Notes under the pieces: model-generated
The model's database searches: none
What the model saw: the letters and a program-made list of their open reading frames with translations, nothing else
Told to the model about the DNA's origin: nothing
Position numbers and translations under genes: made by a program
In this document: positions 6,837 to 16,124 of the stretch, piece by piece
Layout: the number at the start of each line of letters is the position of its first letter
Position numbering within the stretch: position 1 is the first letter of the stretch
Source: Pseudomonas entomophila
GTDB lineage: Bacteria > Pseudomonadota > Gammaproteobacteria > Pseudomonadales > Pseudomonadaceae
NCBI RefSeq assembly: GCF_029193575.1
Contig: NZ_JARGCS010000019.1
Location: 1-64,000, forward strand
Direction of reading: 5' to 3'
Length of the DNA stretch: 64,000 bases

Positions 6837-7571
6837 TCAGGCCAAAGGCGCACCAATCAGCAGTATCGCGGTGCCATGGGTCGCGGTGGCTGGCCAGGTA
6901 CCGAACTTCAACCTGACCTGGGAACAGACCAAACCCTCAACCAATGTGAACAGGACGATTGGCCATCCGAGTTGGGTCAGCACGAAAGCGAGATAGCTGT
7001 GACACGCGCAAAAGGCGAAAGCACTGCCCAACGCCGCTCGTTGCGCGGTGGTGTGGCGCTCTAGCTGGCCTTGCAGCATGCCGCGAAAAAGCACCTCTTC
7101 CAGCGCATTGCCGGCGAAGGCAAATAAGGCGAAACACAGCAGCCACAGCAGGGGCGCCTGTTCAAGCGCCAGGTGGAGTCTAATGGGCAAACCGATGCAA
7201 CAGCCTGCGGCGATGCCCACGGCCATGCCTGTCGTGCGGTTGCCCTTGAAGCCAACCACCAGCCGCCAACACAGAGGAAGAAATCGCGCGAGCATGGCGA
7301 TCAGTACGATTGAGCCTACACCAAGCAATGCCAGTGCCCAGGGGTTGGCGTGGAAGCGCAGCGGTGGCTCCCCGCCAACAACCCACAAGCCAGCGGGGGT
7401 CATCATGTCGCGAATGCAGACGAATGCGAAGATCAAGATGAGCACGCGCATACGGGTCTGCGCGCGAGGCGTACTGTAAAGCCAGACGGCGAACAGCCCC
7501 ATGATCGGGAAGATACGCCACAGATAGCCCAGCAGCACGGGCAGTGCTTCGAATGCCATTTCATCATCCAT
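6837..7571 (-). CDS. CPBP-family intramembrane protease homologue
   Basis: A 244-aa multi-pass membrane protein from ATG 7571. Hydrophobic segments fill most of the chain. The family motifs are present: GNALEEVLFRGMLQG (the EExxxR motif with the catalytic Glu pair and Arg, around residue 160), FCACHSYLAF (second motif, His) and a final THGTAILLIG with a third His. CPBP/CAAX-type proteins cleave or bind substrates within the membrane; some process prenylated proteins or protect against bacteriocins, and the bacterial substrates are mostly unknown. It stands alone between REP clusters and is not obviously part of the type VI operon to its right. Family assignment is firm, substrate is not. Confidence 0.85.
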   Translation of the reverse strand: MDDEMAFEALPVLLGYLWRIFPIMGLFAVWLYSTPRAQTRMRVLILIFAFVCIRDMMTPAGLWVVGGEPPLRFHANPWALALLGVGSIVLIAMLARFLPLCWRLVVGFKGNRTTGMAVGIAAGCCIGLPIRLHLALEQAPLLWLLCFALFAFAGNALEEVLFRGMLQGQLERHTTAQRAALGSAFAFCACHSYLAFVLTQLGWPIVLFTLVEGLVCSQVRLKFGTWPATATHGTAILLIGAPLA

Positions 7572-7644
7572 GAGAGATCGAGGCGGCAGCTAGTTTAGCC
7601 ATTTCTCACGCACGGTGTGGGCGCGACAGTGAGTGCACGCAGTA

Positions 7645-7720
7645 GCTGTGGGAGCGGGTTCACCCGCGAAGCAGGCGATGCGGTGTATGGCACGGACGTC
7701 GCCCACGATGAGGCCGGTGC
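7645..7720. repeat. REP-type repeat downstream of tagF
   Basis: Degenerate REP sequence (gctgtgggagcgggttcacccgcgaag... and cccacgatgagg) between the 3' end of the type VI operon and the CPBP gene. It may act as transcription end or mRNA 3' stabiliser. Confidence 0.6.
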
Positions 7721-7733
7721 AGGTATCAAACTC

Positions 7734-8447
7734 TCAAGACCCGCCACCACCCTCCCCGCCCAGCATCCCACCGAACCACCCCGCCCCCGGCAACCCCCGG
7801 CTCACCAACATCGTCGGCGCCACCTGCGGCCCGCCCTCGGTCCAGAACAGCGCATGCCCGGCAAGCGAGCGCTGCCCCGCCAGCCCGTCCAGTTGCGCCA
7901 ACCAACACTCGACCGCCGGCGCCATCCCCTCCTGCTCCGGCAACGCCAGCCACAGCTCGCCCATCGCCGGCTGCCCCCACGCGGGCGCGATGCTCGCGGG
8001 GTCTGGCCGTGACGGCGCGGGCAGTTGGCTGAGGTCGCGGTCGAAGCGCTCCAGCACGAACCCCGCCTCCAGGGTCGACAAGGCCAAGCGCTCCACGTCG
8101 GCATACCACGCGCCGTCACGCCGCAGGCGCTCCAGCACCGGCACGTCCGGCCCGCCATAGGCCAGGGTCAGGGGAAAATAACGCCCCACCCGGTCGACGC
8201 TGGGCATCATCACCCCGGCCCAGGCCGCCTCGCCGCACACCCCGGCGGCCAGGGCGAAATGCCAGATCGGGCTGCAGCGGTAGGCCTGCTCCCACCCCGC
8301 CCCCAGGCGCTCGCGGCTGGCCCGCAGGCCGGCCTGCAGCCATTCGTCCCAGCCGCGCACGAACGCCGGCGACAGGCGCCGGCTGAGGAAGTCGCCATGG
8401 GTCACCAGCTTGCCGTAGAAACCGGTGCGCGAATCACGCTGTTCCAT
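7734..8447 (-). CDS. tagF: Type VI secretion-associated protein TagF
   Basis: A 237-aa product. The ATG at 8447 lies six bases after AGGTGA; an in-frame GTG at 8456 is also possible. The N-terminus RTGFYGKLVTHGDFLSRRLS, followed by FVRGWDEWLQAGL, is the characteristic start of the TagF/DUF2094 family. A central WHFALAAGVCGEAAWAGVM and VDRVGRYFPLTLAY follow, as in known members. In other systems TagF acts as a post-translational negative regulator of type VI firing. It is the last gene of the cluster, immediately after tssM. No phosphatase or kinase gene (PppA/PpkA) is seen in the window, so it would act outside the classical threonine-phosphorylation switch, unless those genes lie elsewhere. 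Confidence 0.88.
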   Translation of the reverse strand: MEQRDSRTGFYGKLVTHGDFLSRRLSPAFVRGWDEWLQAGLRASRERLGAGWEQAYRCSPIWHFALAAGVCGEAAWAGVMMPSVDRVGRYFPLTLAYGGPDVPVLERLRRDGAWYADVERLALSTLEAGFVLERFDRDLSQLPAPSRPDPASIAPAWGQPAMGELWLALPEQEGMAPAVECWLAQLDGLAGQRSLAGHALFWTEGGPQVAPTMLVSRGLPGAGWFGGMLGGEGGGGS

Positions 8448-8457
8448 GGGCTTCACC

Positions 8458-11400
8458 TCACAACCGCGCCGGGCAACGGAATTGCTCCAGCGCGTCGCGG
8501 CGGAACGGGTTGATCACGCTGCTGGCGCGCAGCGCGTAGCTGACCTTGCGGCCATCGACGGTGAAGGTGAGCTGGAAGCGCTCGCCGGACTCGCCGCGAA
8601 CCTGGCCCTGGTCGAGCACACGCAACCAGGCCCACGGGCCGTCGCTGCGCAGGCCGCCCCCGGCGGGTGACTGCAATTGCACCCGGTCGCTGCCCTTGCC
8701 GCTGGGCAGCACGATGGGGGTGAAGCCGGCCTCGCCGCCCGGCACGAAGGCCACCGGCTGGCCGGCGATGTCCAGGGTCACCTGGCCCAGTGCCGGGTCG
8801 ACGGCCAAGGGCTGCACGTCGAAGCGCAGCGACGGCTGGCGGGCGCCGGCGGCGAAGAACATGTCGCGCAGGCGGGCGCCGCGCTGGAACTGGTCGAGCA
8901 CGTCCTGGGGGATGTTCAGCGGTGCACTGCCGCTGGCGCGCCAGCGCCACTGGCTGGCGCTCATGTCCACGTAGGGCGCGAGGTTGCGGCTGAAGAAGTC
9001 GTCCATGATGCCGCCCGGGCCGAAGAAACGGCCGAAGTCGTCGGCGGTGACGTCAAGGCTGGCGCCACGCACCAGCGGGTAGCGCCCGGCGATGGCGGCG
9101 CGGCAGAACGGCGCGCCATTGGCGACCCACAAGGCATTGAGGCGTTCGCGCTCGTTGCCCAGGGTCAGCGCGCCGCCGCCGTTGTCGACCGCGCGCAAGA
9201 TCTCGGCCAAGGGCGCCGGCTGCTCGCTGGCAGCGCGTTTGATGCGCCCCAGCACTTCGCCGCTGGGCGCGGGGGCGCCGCTGCGGCGGGCGTTTTCGGC
9301 GCTGTCGAAGAACTGCGCGGCGTCCTTGAGCAGCGCCAGGCTTTCCTCCAAGGGTGCCGGGGCGGCACTGCTCGCCAGGGCATGCAAGGCAGCGAAATGC
9401 TGGTCCACCGGGTTGCCGGTGGTGGTCGGCGCGGGGGCCGGGGTGCTGTCGGCCAGGGCGCTTTCCAGGCGCTTGCGGGCGTTGTCGAGGCGCTCGCGCA
9501 GGGCGCGGTCGACCGGGTTGCCAGCGCTGTCGCCGGGGCTGTCGGCCAGCACGCCTTGGAGGGTGGTCTCGCGCGCGGCGGCCTGGAGGAAGGCGCGCAA
9601 CGGCGAGTCGGCGGCGGCCAGGGCGTTGCTCACCTGGGCGGCCTGGCCGAGGCTGGCCAGGGAGACCAATTGCACGTCGGCCAGGTAGGCGTCCCATTGG
9701 CGGATGTAGTCGGCGTAGTACAGCTCGAGCACCGCTGCGCCCAGGCGCGCGCCATCGCCCGCACCGAGGGCCGCTTCCTGGCGATCCAGCACCCAACTGT
9801 CGCGGGCCATGTCGGCCACCGCGCGCTCGCGCCGGGCCAGCAGCGCGCGGTAGCCGGCCACGCTGTACACGCCACTGACCCCGCGCGACAGCGGCAGGCC
9901 GCTGCGCCGCACCAGCAGCGACGAGGCATCGCGCCCAGCGGCGGCGTTGACGCTCTGCTCGGCCAGCCCGGCCTGGGCCACCTGGCGCTTGAGCCGGTTG
10001 TAGATGCGCTGGGACAACGGCATGCCGGCCAGGGTCAGGCGGGTCTTGGCGATCAGGTCGGCATCGAGCTGCACCGGCTCGGCGTCGGCGTCTTCGAGCA
10101 GCGCGGCGACGTGCGCCCACAGCTGTTGGCGCTGCGCCTCGCTGGCCTGGGGCAGCTCGCGGCGCCAATCGACGTCGACCCAGGCCTGCACCGAGGCGGC
10201 GTCGAAGAACTGCCGTTGGCCAAGCATCAGGTACACCCGCAGGGTCTCGTAGAGGAAATCCTGGTTGCTGGCGTCGCCCCGGCGCAAGGCGCTTTCCAGG
10301 TTGGCGACGATCGACGGCAGCAAGGTGCTGCGCAGCAGGCGCTGGTACAGCGTCACCGCCCCGGCGCCGAGCTTGTCGCCCTGGTACAAGCCGAAGCGTT
10401 CGAGCAACGGCACGCCCGCCCCGCGCTGGTCATAACCTGCGGGCAAGGCACGAGCGGCGTCGAGCAGCGCCAGGGTTTGCAGCACGTTGCCCTCGGCCGG
10501 CAGCGCCTTGGCCAGTTGCGCCACCTCGGCGGTGCGTTGCGCGGCGTTGTCGACCAGCACGCGGTTGCGCTGGTAACTCAGCGCCATGCCCAGCGCCAGC
10601 AACGCCGCCAGCACTGCGACCAGCAGCATGCCCGCACGCAGCCACTGGCGGCGGCGCTGCTCCTGGCGCGGGTCGAGCCCGGCCAGGCCCGCCTCCTTGA
10701 AGATCACCTCGCGCAGCAGCCGGGTGATGAAGTAGCTGCGCCCACTGGCGTACCCGGCAGGCAGCACTTTGCGCCCCAGGCCAAAGGCGGCGGCCAGCGA
10801 GGCCAGCACCCGGTCGATCGGGCTGCCCTCCTGGGTGCCGCTGGTGAAGTACACCCCGCGCAGGCGGGTCGGTGCCTGGAAGCGGTTGGGCGCGAACACC
10901 GTGCGCAGGAAGCCCGCCAGCACGTCGCCCAACCCGGCGAACTGCTGCGGGAAGCTGTACAGCAAGGCCCGCCGCGACAGGTCGCGCTCCTGCTGCATGC
11001 GCTCGAGCACGCGCACCTGCAACTGCTGCTCCAGCGCCTCGAATTCGGCCGGGAAGCCCGCCAGCGCCGCGCCCGGCTGCTCGCTCTGGGCCAGCGGGAA
11101 GGTCACGCCCCACACCTGGCCGCGCTCCTCGCGGCCGAAGTGCTCGAAGTACTCGGCAAAACCGGCCAGCAGGTCGCACTTGGTCACCACCACGTACACC
11201 GGGAAGCGCACGCCCAGGCGCTCGTGCAGTTCATCGAGGCGCGCGCGGATCGCCGTGGCCTGGCGCTGGCGCTCGGCTTCGCCTTGTTGCAGCAGGTCGC
11301 TGACGCTGAGCGTGACGATCACGCCATTGACCGGGCTGCGCCGGCGGTGCTTCTTCAGCAGGTCGAGAAAACCGCGCCAGGCCGCCTTGTCGACCTCGGC

Positions 11401-12018
11401 GTCGCTGTCCTGGGTGGTGTAGCGCCCGGCGGTGTCCAGCAGCACGGCCTCGTCGGTGAACCACCAGTCGCAGTGGCGCGTGCCGCCGATGCCGCCGATG
11501 GCCGTGGCGCCGTGGCTGTCGCTGAGGGGGAATTGCAGGCCGGAGTGGGTCAGCGCGGTGGTCTTGCCGCTGCCTGGGGCACCGACGAACAGGTACCAGG
11601 GCAACTGGTACAGGTACTGCCCGCCAGGCTTCCAGCCGGGGCTGGCCTTGCGCAGCACGGCCATCGCCTCGCGCATGCGCTCGGCCAGGTGCGCCACCTC
11701 GGCCTGCGAGGCCCGCGCCGAGGCAGGTTCGCCGACCTGGTCATCGGCGAGCCCGGCCATCAGCAGGCGGTTGGCGCGCCAGGCGGCAAAGGCGCGCCAG
11801 CCGAAGTAGGCCACCCAGGCAGCCAGCAACGCGGCGACCAGCCAGCCGCGCACCCACGCCGAGGCCAACGGCTCGCGCCCGTCGAACGACAACAGCGGGC
11901 CTTCGTACCAGACCAGCAGCGCCACCAGCGCCACGCCCAGCAGCGACAGCAGCCAGGAGCTGGCCAGCCAGCGCAGGCCGCGCATGCATACATCGAACAG
12001 GTAGATCAGATAAGACAT
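8458..12018 (-). CDS. tssM: Type VI secretion membrane complex protein TssM (IcmF)
   Basis: An 1186-aa inner-membrane protein starting at ATG 12018 (MSYLIYLFDVCMRGL); a longer frame to 12129 lies inside tssL and is rejected. Two N-terminal transmembrane segments (about residues 18-40 and 56-75) precede a cytoplasmic NTPase-like domain with an intact Walker A GAPGSGKT at 146-153 and a DTAGRY segment. A third membrane segment follows at about 505-525, then the large periplasmic part ending in the conserved C-terminal domain. TssM with TssL, and usually TssJ, forms the trans-envelope complex on which the baseplate docks. It begins 10 bases after tssL and is followed at once by tagF. Length is normal for the family. 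Confidence 0.95.
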   Translation of the reverse strand: MSYLIYLFDVCMRGLRWLASSWLLSLLGVALVALLVWYEGPLLSFDGREPLASAWVRGWLVAALLAAWVAYFGWRAFAAWRANRLLMAGLADDQVGEPASARASQAEVAHLAERMREAMAVLRKASPGWKPGGQYLYQLPWYLFVGAPGSGKTTALTHSGLQFPLSDSHGATAIGGIGGTRHCDWWFTDEAVLLDTAGRYTTQDSDAEVDKAAWRGFLDLLKKHRRRSPVNGVIVTLSVSDLLQQGEAERQRQATAIRARLDELHERLGVRFPVYVVVTKCDLLAGFAEYFEHFGREERGQVWGVTFPLAQSEQPGAALAGFPAEFEALEQQLQVRVLERMQQERDLSRRALLYSFPQQFAGLGDVLAGFLRTVFAPNRFQAPTRLRGVYFTSGTQEGSPIDRVLASLAAAFGLGRKVLPAGYASGRSYFITRLLREVIFKEAGLAGLDPRQEQRRRQWLRAGMLLVAVLAALLALGMALSYQRNRVLVDNAAQRTAEVAQLAKALPAEGNVLQTLALLDAARALPAGYDQRGAGVPLLERFGLYQGDKLGAGAVTLYQRLLRSTLLPSIVANLESALRRGDASNQDFLYETLRVYLMLGQRQFFDAASVQAWVDVDWRRELPQASEAQRQQLWAHVAALLEDADAEPVQLDADLIAKTRLTLAGMPLSQRIYNRLKRQVAQAGLAEQSVNAAAGRDASSLLVRRSGLPLSRGVSGVYSVAGYRALLARRERAVADMARDSWVLDRQEAALGAGDGARLGAAVLELYYADYIRQWDAYLADVQLVSLASLGQAAQVSNALAAADSPLRAFLQAAARETTLQGVLADSPGDSAGNPVDRALRERLDNARKRLESALADSTPAPAPTTTGNPVDQHFAALHALASSAAPAPLEESLALLKDAAQFFDSAENARRSGAPAPSGEVLGRIKRAASEQPAPLAEILRAVDNGGGALTLGNERERLNALWVANGAPFCRAAIAGRYPLVRGASLDVTADDFGRFFGPGGIMDDFFSRNLAPYVDMSASQWRWRASGSAPLNIPQDVLDQFQRGARLRDMFFAAGARQPSLRFDVQPLAVDPALGQVTLDIAGQPVAFVPGGEAGFTPIVLPSGKGSDRVQLQSPAGGGLRSDGPWAWLRVLDQGQVRGESGERFQLTFTVDGRKVSYALRASSVINPFRRDALEQFRCPARL

Positions 12019-12028
12019 CGCCTGGCCC

Positions 12029-13315
12029 TCACTGCGGCTGCGCAGGAACAAGTACGGTGATCTCCACACGGCGGTTGCGCGCGCGGTTGGCGGCCGAGTC
12101 GTTGGCCACCCGCGGCTCGGTCTCGCCACGGCCTTCGCTGCGGTAGCGCGTGGCCGGGCCGGCGCGTTCGGCCAGCAGGCGCGCGACGTTGCGCGCGCGG
12201 GCGTTGGACAGGTCGAAGTTGGACGACAGCCGCGAGCCCAGCGCAGGCCGCACGTTGTCGGTGTGGCCGACCACCAGCACCTCGCCAGGCACGCCGTTCA
12301 GCGCCTCGCCGATGCGCGCCAGCAGGCCCTCGAAACCGCTCGACACCTCGGCGCTGCCGGAGGCGAACACGCCGTCGCCGCGCAGGGTGATGACCGAGCG
12401 GTCGGCGGTCTCGCGCACGCTCACCAGGCCTTGGGCGACTTCCTCGGCGAGGAACCCAGACACCCGCACCGGCGCCGGCCCTGTGGGCTGGGCAACCTTC
12501 AGCGGCGAGGCCAGGCGCAGCTCGCCCATCTGCGCGAACACCGGGTCCGAGGCGCGGTTGAGCAGCCAGTTGCCGGTCACCTGCAACAGCACCAGCAGCA
12601 ACGCCGCCACGGCCGCCAGCACCCACAGCGGCACCAGGCGCAGCATCGACACCGGCGCGGTGGGCGCGCCGCGCCAGCGTGGCGAGAGGTCCTGCTCGAC
12701 CGCGCCGCGCTGCTGGCGAATCAGCTGCAACAGCCGCTCGCGCAGGGCCGCCAGCTGGTCGAAGCCACGGTCCAGCACGCGGTAGCGCCCTTCCAGGCCC
12801 AGGGCCAGGCACAGGTACATCAGCTCCAGCACGTCGAGGTTGGCGCGCGCATCCAGGCTCAGGCGCTGCAGGATGAGGAAGAACTTCTCGCCGCCCCAGG
12901 CCTCGTTGTGGAAGGTCACCAGCAGGCTGCGGCCACTCCACACCCCGGCGCCCCAGGGCGTGCTGGAGATGGTTTCGTCGACCAGCGTGCACAGGGCGTA
13001 GCGCGCGGCGGCGAGGGTCTGGGCCTCCACCCGGGCGTTGCGCGCCTGCGCCTCGAACTGCCGCACCGCCTGCACCAGGCGCTCGCGCAGGGTTTCCATG
13101 TCCGGCGCGCGGGTCAGCCCGCGCAGCGGCACCACCAGGTCGAGCAAGGGGTTGGCGGCGCGCACCAGTGGGTTGAGGCCGGTGCCGCGCAGGGCCAGGT
13201 CGGCTTCGACCGGCGCGGGCGCGGCGCTGGAGGCAGGGCGGCGGCCGCCGGGGGTCGGCAGCAGCAGGGTGTGGTCCGGGTCTTGCCCGGGTTCCAGGGC
13301 GTCGTTCATGTTCAC
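12029..13315 (-). CDS. tssL: TssL (DotU/IcmH) fused to OmpA-like peptidoglycan domain
   Basis: A 428-aa protein. The GTG at 13315 is preferred because AGGT precedes it by eight bases; an ATG at 13309 is the alternative. Residues 50-215 are the cytoplasmic DotU/IcmH domain (NPLLDLVVPLRGL, YALCTLVDETISSTPWG). A single transmembrane segment lies at about 226-246, and a periplasmic OmpA-like domain at about 300-425 has VVGHTDN (348-354) and NRARNRRVEI (410-419), which should bind peptidoglycan. This 'extended TssL' anchors the membrane complex to the cell wall by itself. It sits between tssK and tssM in the same orientation. Confidence 0.95.
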   Translation of the reverse strand: MNMNDALEPGQDPDHTLLLPTPGGRRPASSAAPAPVEADLALRGTGLNPLVRAANPLLDLVVPLRGLTRAPDMETLRERLVQAVRQFEAQARNARVEAQTLAAARYALCTLVDETISSTPWGAGVWSGRSLLVTFHNEAWGGEKFFLILQRLSLDARANLDVLELMYLCLALGLEGRYRVLDRGFDQLAALRERLLQLIRQQRGAVEQDLSPRWRGAPTAPVSMLRLVPLWVLAAVAALLLVLLQVTGNWLLNRASDPVFAQMGELRLASPLKVAQPTGPAPVRVSGFLAEEVAQGLVSVRETADRSVITLRGDGVFASGSAEVSSGFEGLLARIGEALNGVPGEVLVVGHTDNVRPALGSRLSSNFDLSNARARNVARLLAERAGPATRYRSEGRGETEPRVANDSAANRARNRRVEITVLVPAQPQ

Positions 13316-13337
13316 GGTGGTGTACCTGCGCTGTCGA

Positions 13338-14669
13338 TCAGGCGTTGCGGATGGCCCAGAACTGCATGTCCAGCCCGGGGAAGCTGCCGGCCACGTGCAG
13401 GGCGAAGCCTGCCGACTGGGTCAGCTGTTGCCAGTACTCGCTGTTGCGGTCGAGCTCGAAGTAGGTGAAGCCGGCGTGGAACGGCAACTGCCGCGGCGCC
13501 ACCGGCAAGGGCCGCAGGCCGATGCCGGGCAGTTGCAGGTTGACCATGTCGCGGATCTTCTCCACCGAGCCCAGCTTGACCTGCGGCGGGAAGCCGCTGC
13601 GCACCGCTTCGGCGGGCATCTGCGCGTGCACGGCGAGGACGAAGGTGGCGCTGCCCAGCAACGCGCGGTCGGGCAGCACCGCCACGCGGATGCCGAACTG
13701 GCGCTCCTCCAGCGGGATCTGGATGGCGCGCGCATCGATCACCGTGGCCAAGGCGCGGCGCAGGTCGAGCATCAACGGGGCGAAGGTCTCGGCCAGGGCG
13801 TCGTGGCGGTACACCGGGTAGCGGCTGGCGCGCTTGTCGGCGTGGGTGAAGGTCGCCAGCTCGCCGGCCAACGCGGTCAACTGGCGGTACAGCGCCTCGG
13901 GGTGCAGCCCGGCCATGCCGGCCAGGTGGCGCACCAGCGGCTCGCTGCGGTTGAGCAGTTGCAGCAGCAGGAAGTCGGCGATCTCCGCCGCGCCGCTGGC
14001 ACCCGGCTGGGCCAGGCGTGTGGCCATGGCCTCGGCGCGCTGGTGCAGCAGGCCCAGCAGCTCATCGACGAACGCCGCCAAGCGCGGCGCGGCCTGCAAG
14101 GTCAGGCTCGGCGGGCAGTAGGCGGGGTCGAGCAGCACCTGCTGGTCGGCGCGGCGCTCCAGCACCCGCGCCACGCCCAGCACCGCGTGGGCGTCGGCGA
14201 CGTCGCTGGCCAGGGCCAGGCGCAGGCGCAGCTTGCCGACGTTCATCAGCGCGCTGTTGTCCAGACCGTTGCTGTCCCAGGCCTCGTACTCGACGCTGCG
14301 GTGGCGGGCGAAGTTTTCCGCGCTGACGCGGTCGTCCACCTCGGCCACGCCATGGCGCGCGGTGGGCAGCGCCAGCACCACGTCGAGGTCACGGGCGTCG
14401 GCGGGAATCTCCAGCGGCAGCGGCATCTCGTCGAACGGCAGGCCGATCGGCGTGCCGTCGGGCAGCACGCCGCTGTAGGCCTTGAGCGCCAGTTTGCCGA
14501 AGGCCAGGTGCTGCTCGTCGAGCTCCAGGCGCGAGAAGCCCCAGGCGTAAGGGCGCAGCGCCGCGACCCGGGCCTCCAGGTGGGCGTTGAGGAAACGGTC
14601 GTGCTGCTGCAAGTGCTGGGGCTGCAGGAGCATGCCTTCCGACCAGACGACTTTGCTGTTCCAGGACAT
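13338..14669 (-). CDS. tssK: Type VI baseplate subunit TssK
   Basis: A 443-aa protein starting MSWNSKVVWSEGMLLQPQHL (ATG 14669), the highly conserved TssK opening; QQHDRFLNAHLEARV follows. The C-terminal third carries VKLGSVEKIRDMVNLQLPGI and FAGFTYFELDRN-like segments that form the receptor-binding-protein-like domain. TssK trimers connect the baseplate wedges (TssE/F/G) to the TssJLM membrane complex. Length is normal and no defect is visible. Only about 24 bases separate it from tagH upstream and about 22 from tssL downstream; the space just upstream, where a tssJ lipoprotein gene is often found, is empty. Confidence 0.95.
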   Translation of the reverse strand: MSWNSKVVWSEGMLLQPQHLQQHDRFLNAHLEARVAALRPYAWGFSRLELDEQHLAFGKLALKAYSGVLPDGTPIGLPFDEMPLPLEIPADARDLDVVLALPTARHGVAEVDDRVSAENFARHRSVEYEAWDSNGLDNSALMNVGKLRLRLALASDVADAHAVLGVARVLERRADQQVLLDPAYCPPSLTLQAAPRLAAFVDELLGLLHQRAEAMATRLAQPGASGAAEIADFLLLQLLNRSEPLVRHLAGMAGLHPEALYRQLTALAGELATFTHADKRASRYPVYRHDALAETFAPLMLDLRRALATVIDARAIQIPLEERQFGIRVAVLPDRALLGSATFVLAVHAQMPAEAVRSGFPPQVKLGSVEKIRDMVNLQLPGIGLRPLPVAPRQLPFHAGFTYFELDRNSEYWQQLTQSAGFALHVAGSFPGLDMQFWAIRNA

Positions 14670-14693
14670 GAATGCGATCTCGGGTAAAGGGGT

Positions 14694-16091
14694 TCAGGGC
14701 AGGTCGCGCAGGCGGCTGACCTGCTGCTGGTAGGCCACGGAGAATTTCTCGCCGTAGAGGCGTTGCAGGTCTTCGTCGCCATCGCGCGCAAGCTCGGCGT
14801 GCAGCTCGGCGAAACGCGCCCACAGGCGGGCCTTGCGCGCCGAGGGCAGCAGGCGCTCCAGGGCGCCGGGCGCGGCCAGGCGGCGTTCGATGCGCGCGGG
14901 GTCGAAGCGCTGCATCACCTCGCCCAGGGCCTCGCGCATGCCGGCGATCACCGCCATCTCGTGGGCGCGCAGGTCGTCGAAGGCGGCTTGCAGCGCCTGC
15001 ACGCCGGGCAGGTAGGCCGGGGCGTCGGTGCTGAGCATCTGGCTGAGGGCGCTGGTGGGGTCGGGAAAGAACTTCAGCGGGTTGTTCGAGTGCGCGCCGA
15101 TCATGGTCATCTCGATATGGCTTTCGCGCTTGGTCAGCGCCCGCGCCATCAGCACGCCCATGGTGCCGCCGGTGGCGGCGCGGAGCATTTCCCCCACCAA
15201 CCGCGCCAGCGCCTCGGGGCTGCGCGAGGCGCGCAGTTGTGGCAGGCCGAGGCCTTCGAGCAGGGCCTGGAGCACGCGGTCATCGCTGCCCGCCGGGGGT
15301 TCTGCGGCGACAGGGGTTGGCGTTGGGATGGGTGCAGAGGCAGGCGCCGGGCTGGCTTGGGTGGCGGGCGTCGCCAGCAGGTCGGCCAGGGCGTCGTAGC
15401 CATCGGGGATCAACGCCGCTTCCGGCGCCTGGGGCGTTGGGATGGCGGGCAAGGCCGGCAGGGCCTGCAACTCCGGCGACAGGTGATCGGCCGGGGTGCC
15501 AAGGAAGGCCGCCGTGGGTCGCTGGCCGCCGAACAGGTTCAGGCCCAGCGGGTCATCCAGCATAGGGGCCGGCTCGAACACCGACTCGCCTTGCAGGATG
15601 CTCGCCGCCGCCAGGGCGTCGGTGTCCACCCGTGGCTGGCTGAAGCCCGGCTCGCTGCGCGGGGCCACGGGGGCTTCCAGCGGCGGTGGCGGCGGCGCCT
15701 GGACCGGCACCGGGGGCACGAACACCGCGAGGGTCTGGGTGGCGCCAACCCCCGTCTGGTCGGGGTCGGCCTGCTCGACCGCGAGCAGCGCCACGCCGAT
15801 CTGGTAGTCGCCGATCACCACCTGGTCGCCGGCCTGCAGCAGCGTCTCGCGGCCATGGCCGAGCAGGCGCTCGTTGATCACGCTGGGGTTGCTGCCGGTG
15901 TCGGTGAGGTAGTAGCCGCCTGCGCGCCGCTCGACGCGGGCGTGGCTGCGGGAGATGTACTTGCCCGGGTCGTCCAGCACCAAGTCGTTGCCCGGCGCGC
16001 GGCCCAAGGTGCCGACGGTGTCGATCAGGCACGCCAGCTCAGCCGCGGGCGGCTGGCCGCGATAACGTTCGACCCACAGTTTCACAGGCAT
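14694..16091 (-). CDS. tagH: T6SS-associated FHA-domain protein TagH
   Basis: A 465-aa protein from ATG 16091 (AAGGAACCTGAC before the start). Residues about 1-105 form a forkhead-associated domain with the binding motif GRAPGNDLVLDD, ISRSHARVE and the late ...NGxxL-type strands. A long Pro/Ala-rich linker (about 110-260) follows, then the type VI FHA C-terminal domain (LRASRSPEALARLVGEMLRA, NPLKFFPDPTSALSQML, FDPARIERRLA). FHA domains bind phosphothreonine; in several systems Fha proteins relay a kinase signal, but no PpkA-like kinase is visible here. It lies directly between vgrG and tssK and should be co-transcribed with both. Confidence 0.92.
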   Translation of the reverse strand: MPVKLWVERYRGQPPAAELACLIDTVGTLGRAPGNDLVLDDPGKYISRSHARVERRAGGYYLTDTGSNPSVINERLLGHGRETLLQAGDQVVIGDYQIGVALLAVEQADPDQTGVGATQTLAVFVPPVPVQAPPPPPLEAPVAPRSEPGFSQPRVDTDALAAASILQGESVFEPAPMLDDPLGLNLFGGQRPTAAFLGTPADHLSPELQALPALPAIPTPQAPEAALIPDGYDALADLLATPATQASPAPASAPIPTPTPVAAEPPAGSDDRVLQALLEGLGLPQLRASRSPEALARLVGEMLRAATGGTMGVLMARALTKRESHIEMTMIGAHSNNPLKFFPDPTSALSQMLSTDAPAYLPGVQALQAAFDDLRAHEMAVIAGMREALGEVMQRFDPARIERRLAAPGALERLLPSARKARLWARFAELHAELARDGDEDLQRLYGEKFSVAYQQQVSRLRDLP

Positions 16092-16124
16092 GTCAGGTTC
16101 CTTTCGGCAGGAAGGTGGCGGGGT

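Noticed and set aside
8677..12060. Very long plus-strand open frame opposite tssM
   Set aside because: It is the antisense shadow of a GC-rich gene; its composition is low-complexity (Ala, Gly, Arg, Gln) and no domain is recognisable, while the minus strand is an intact TssM.
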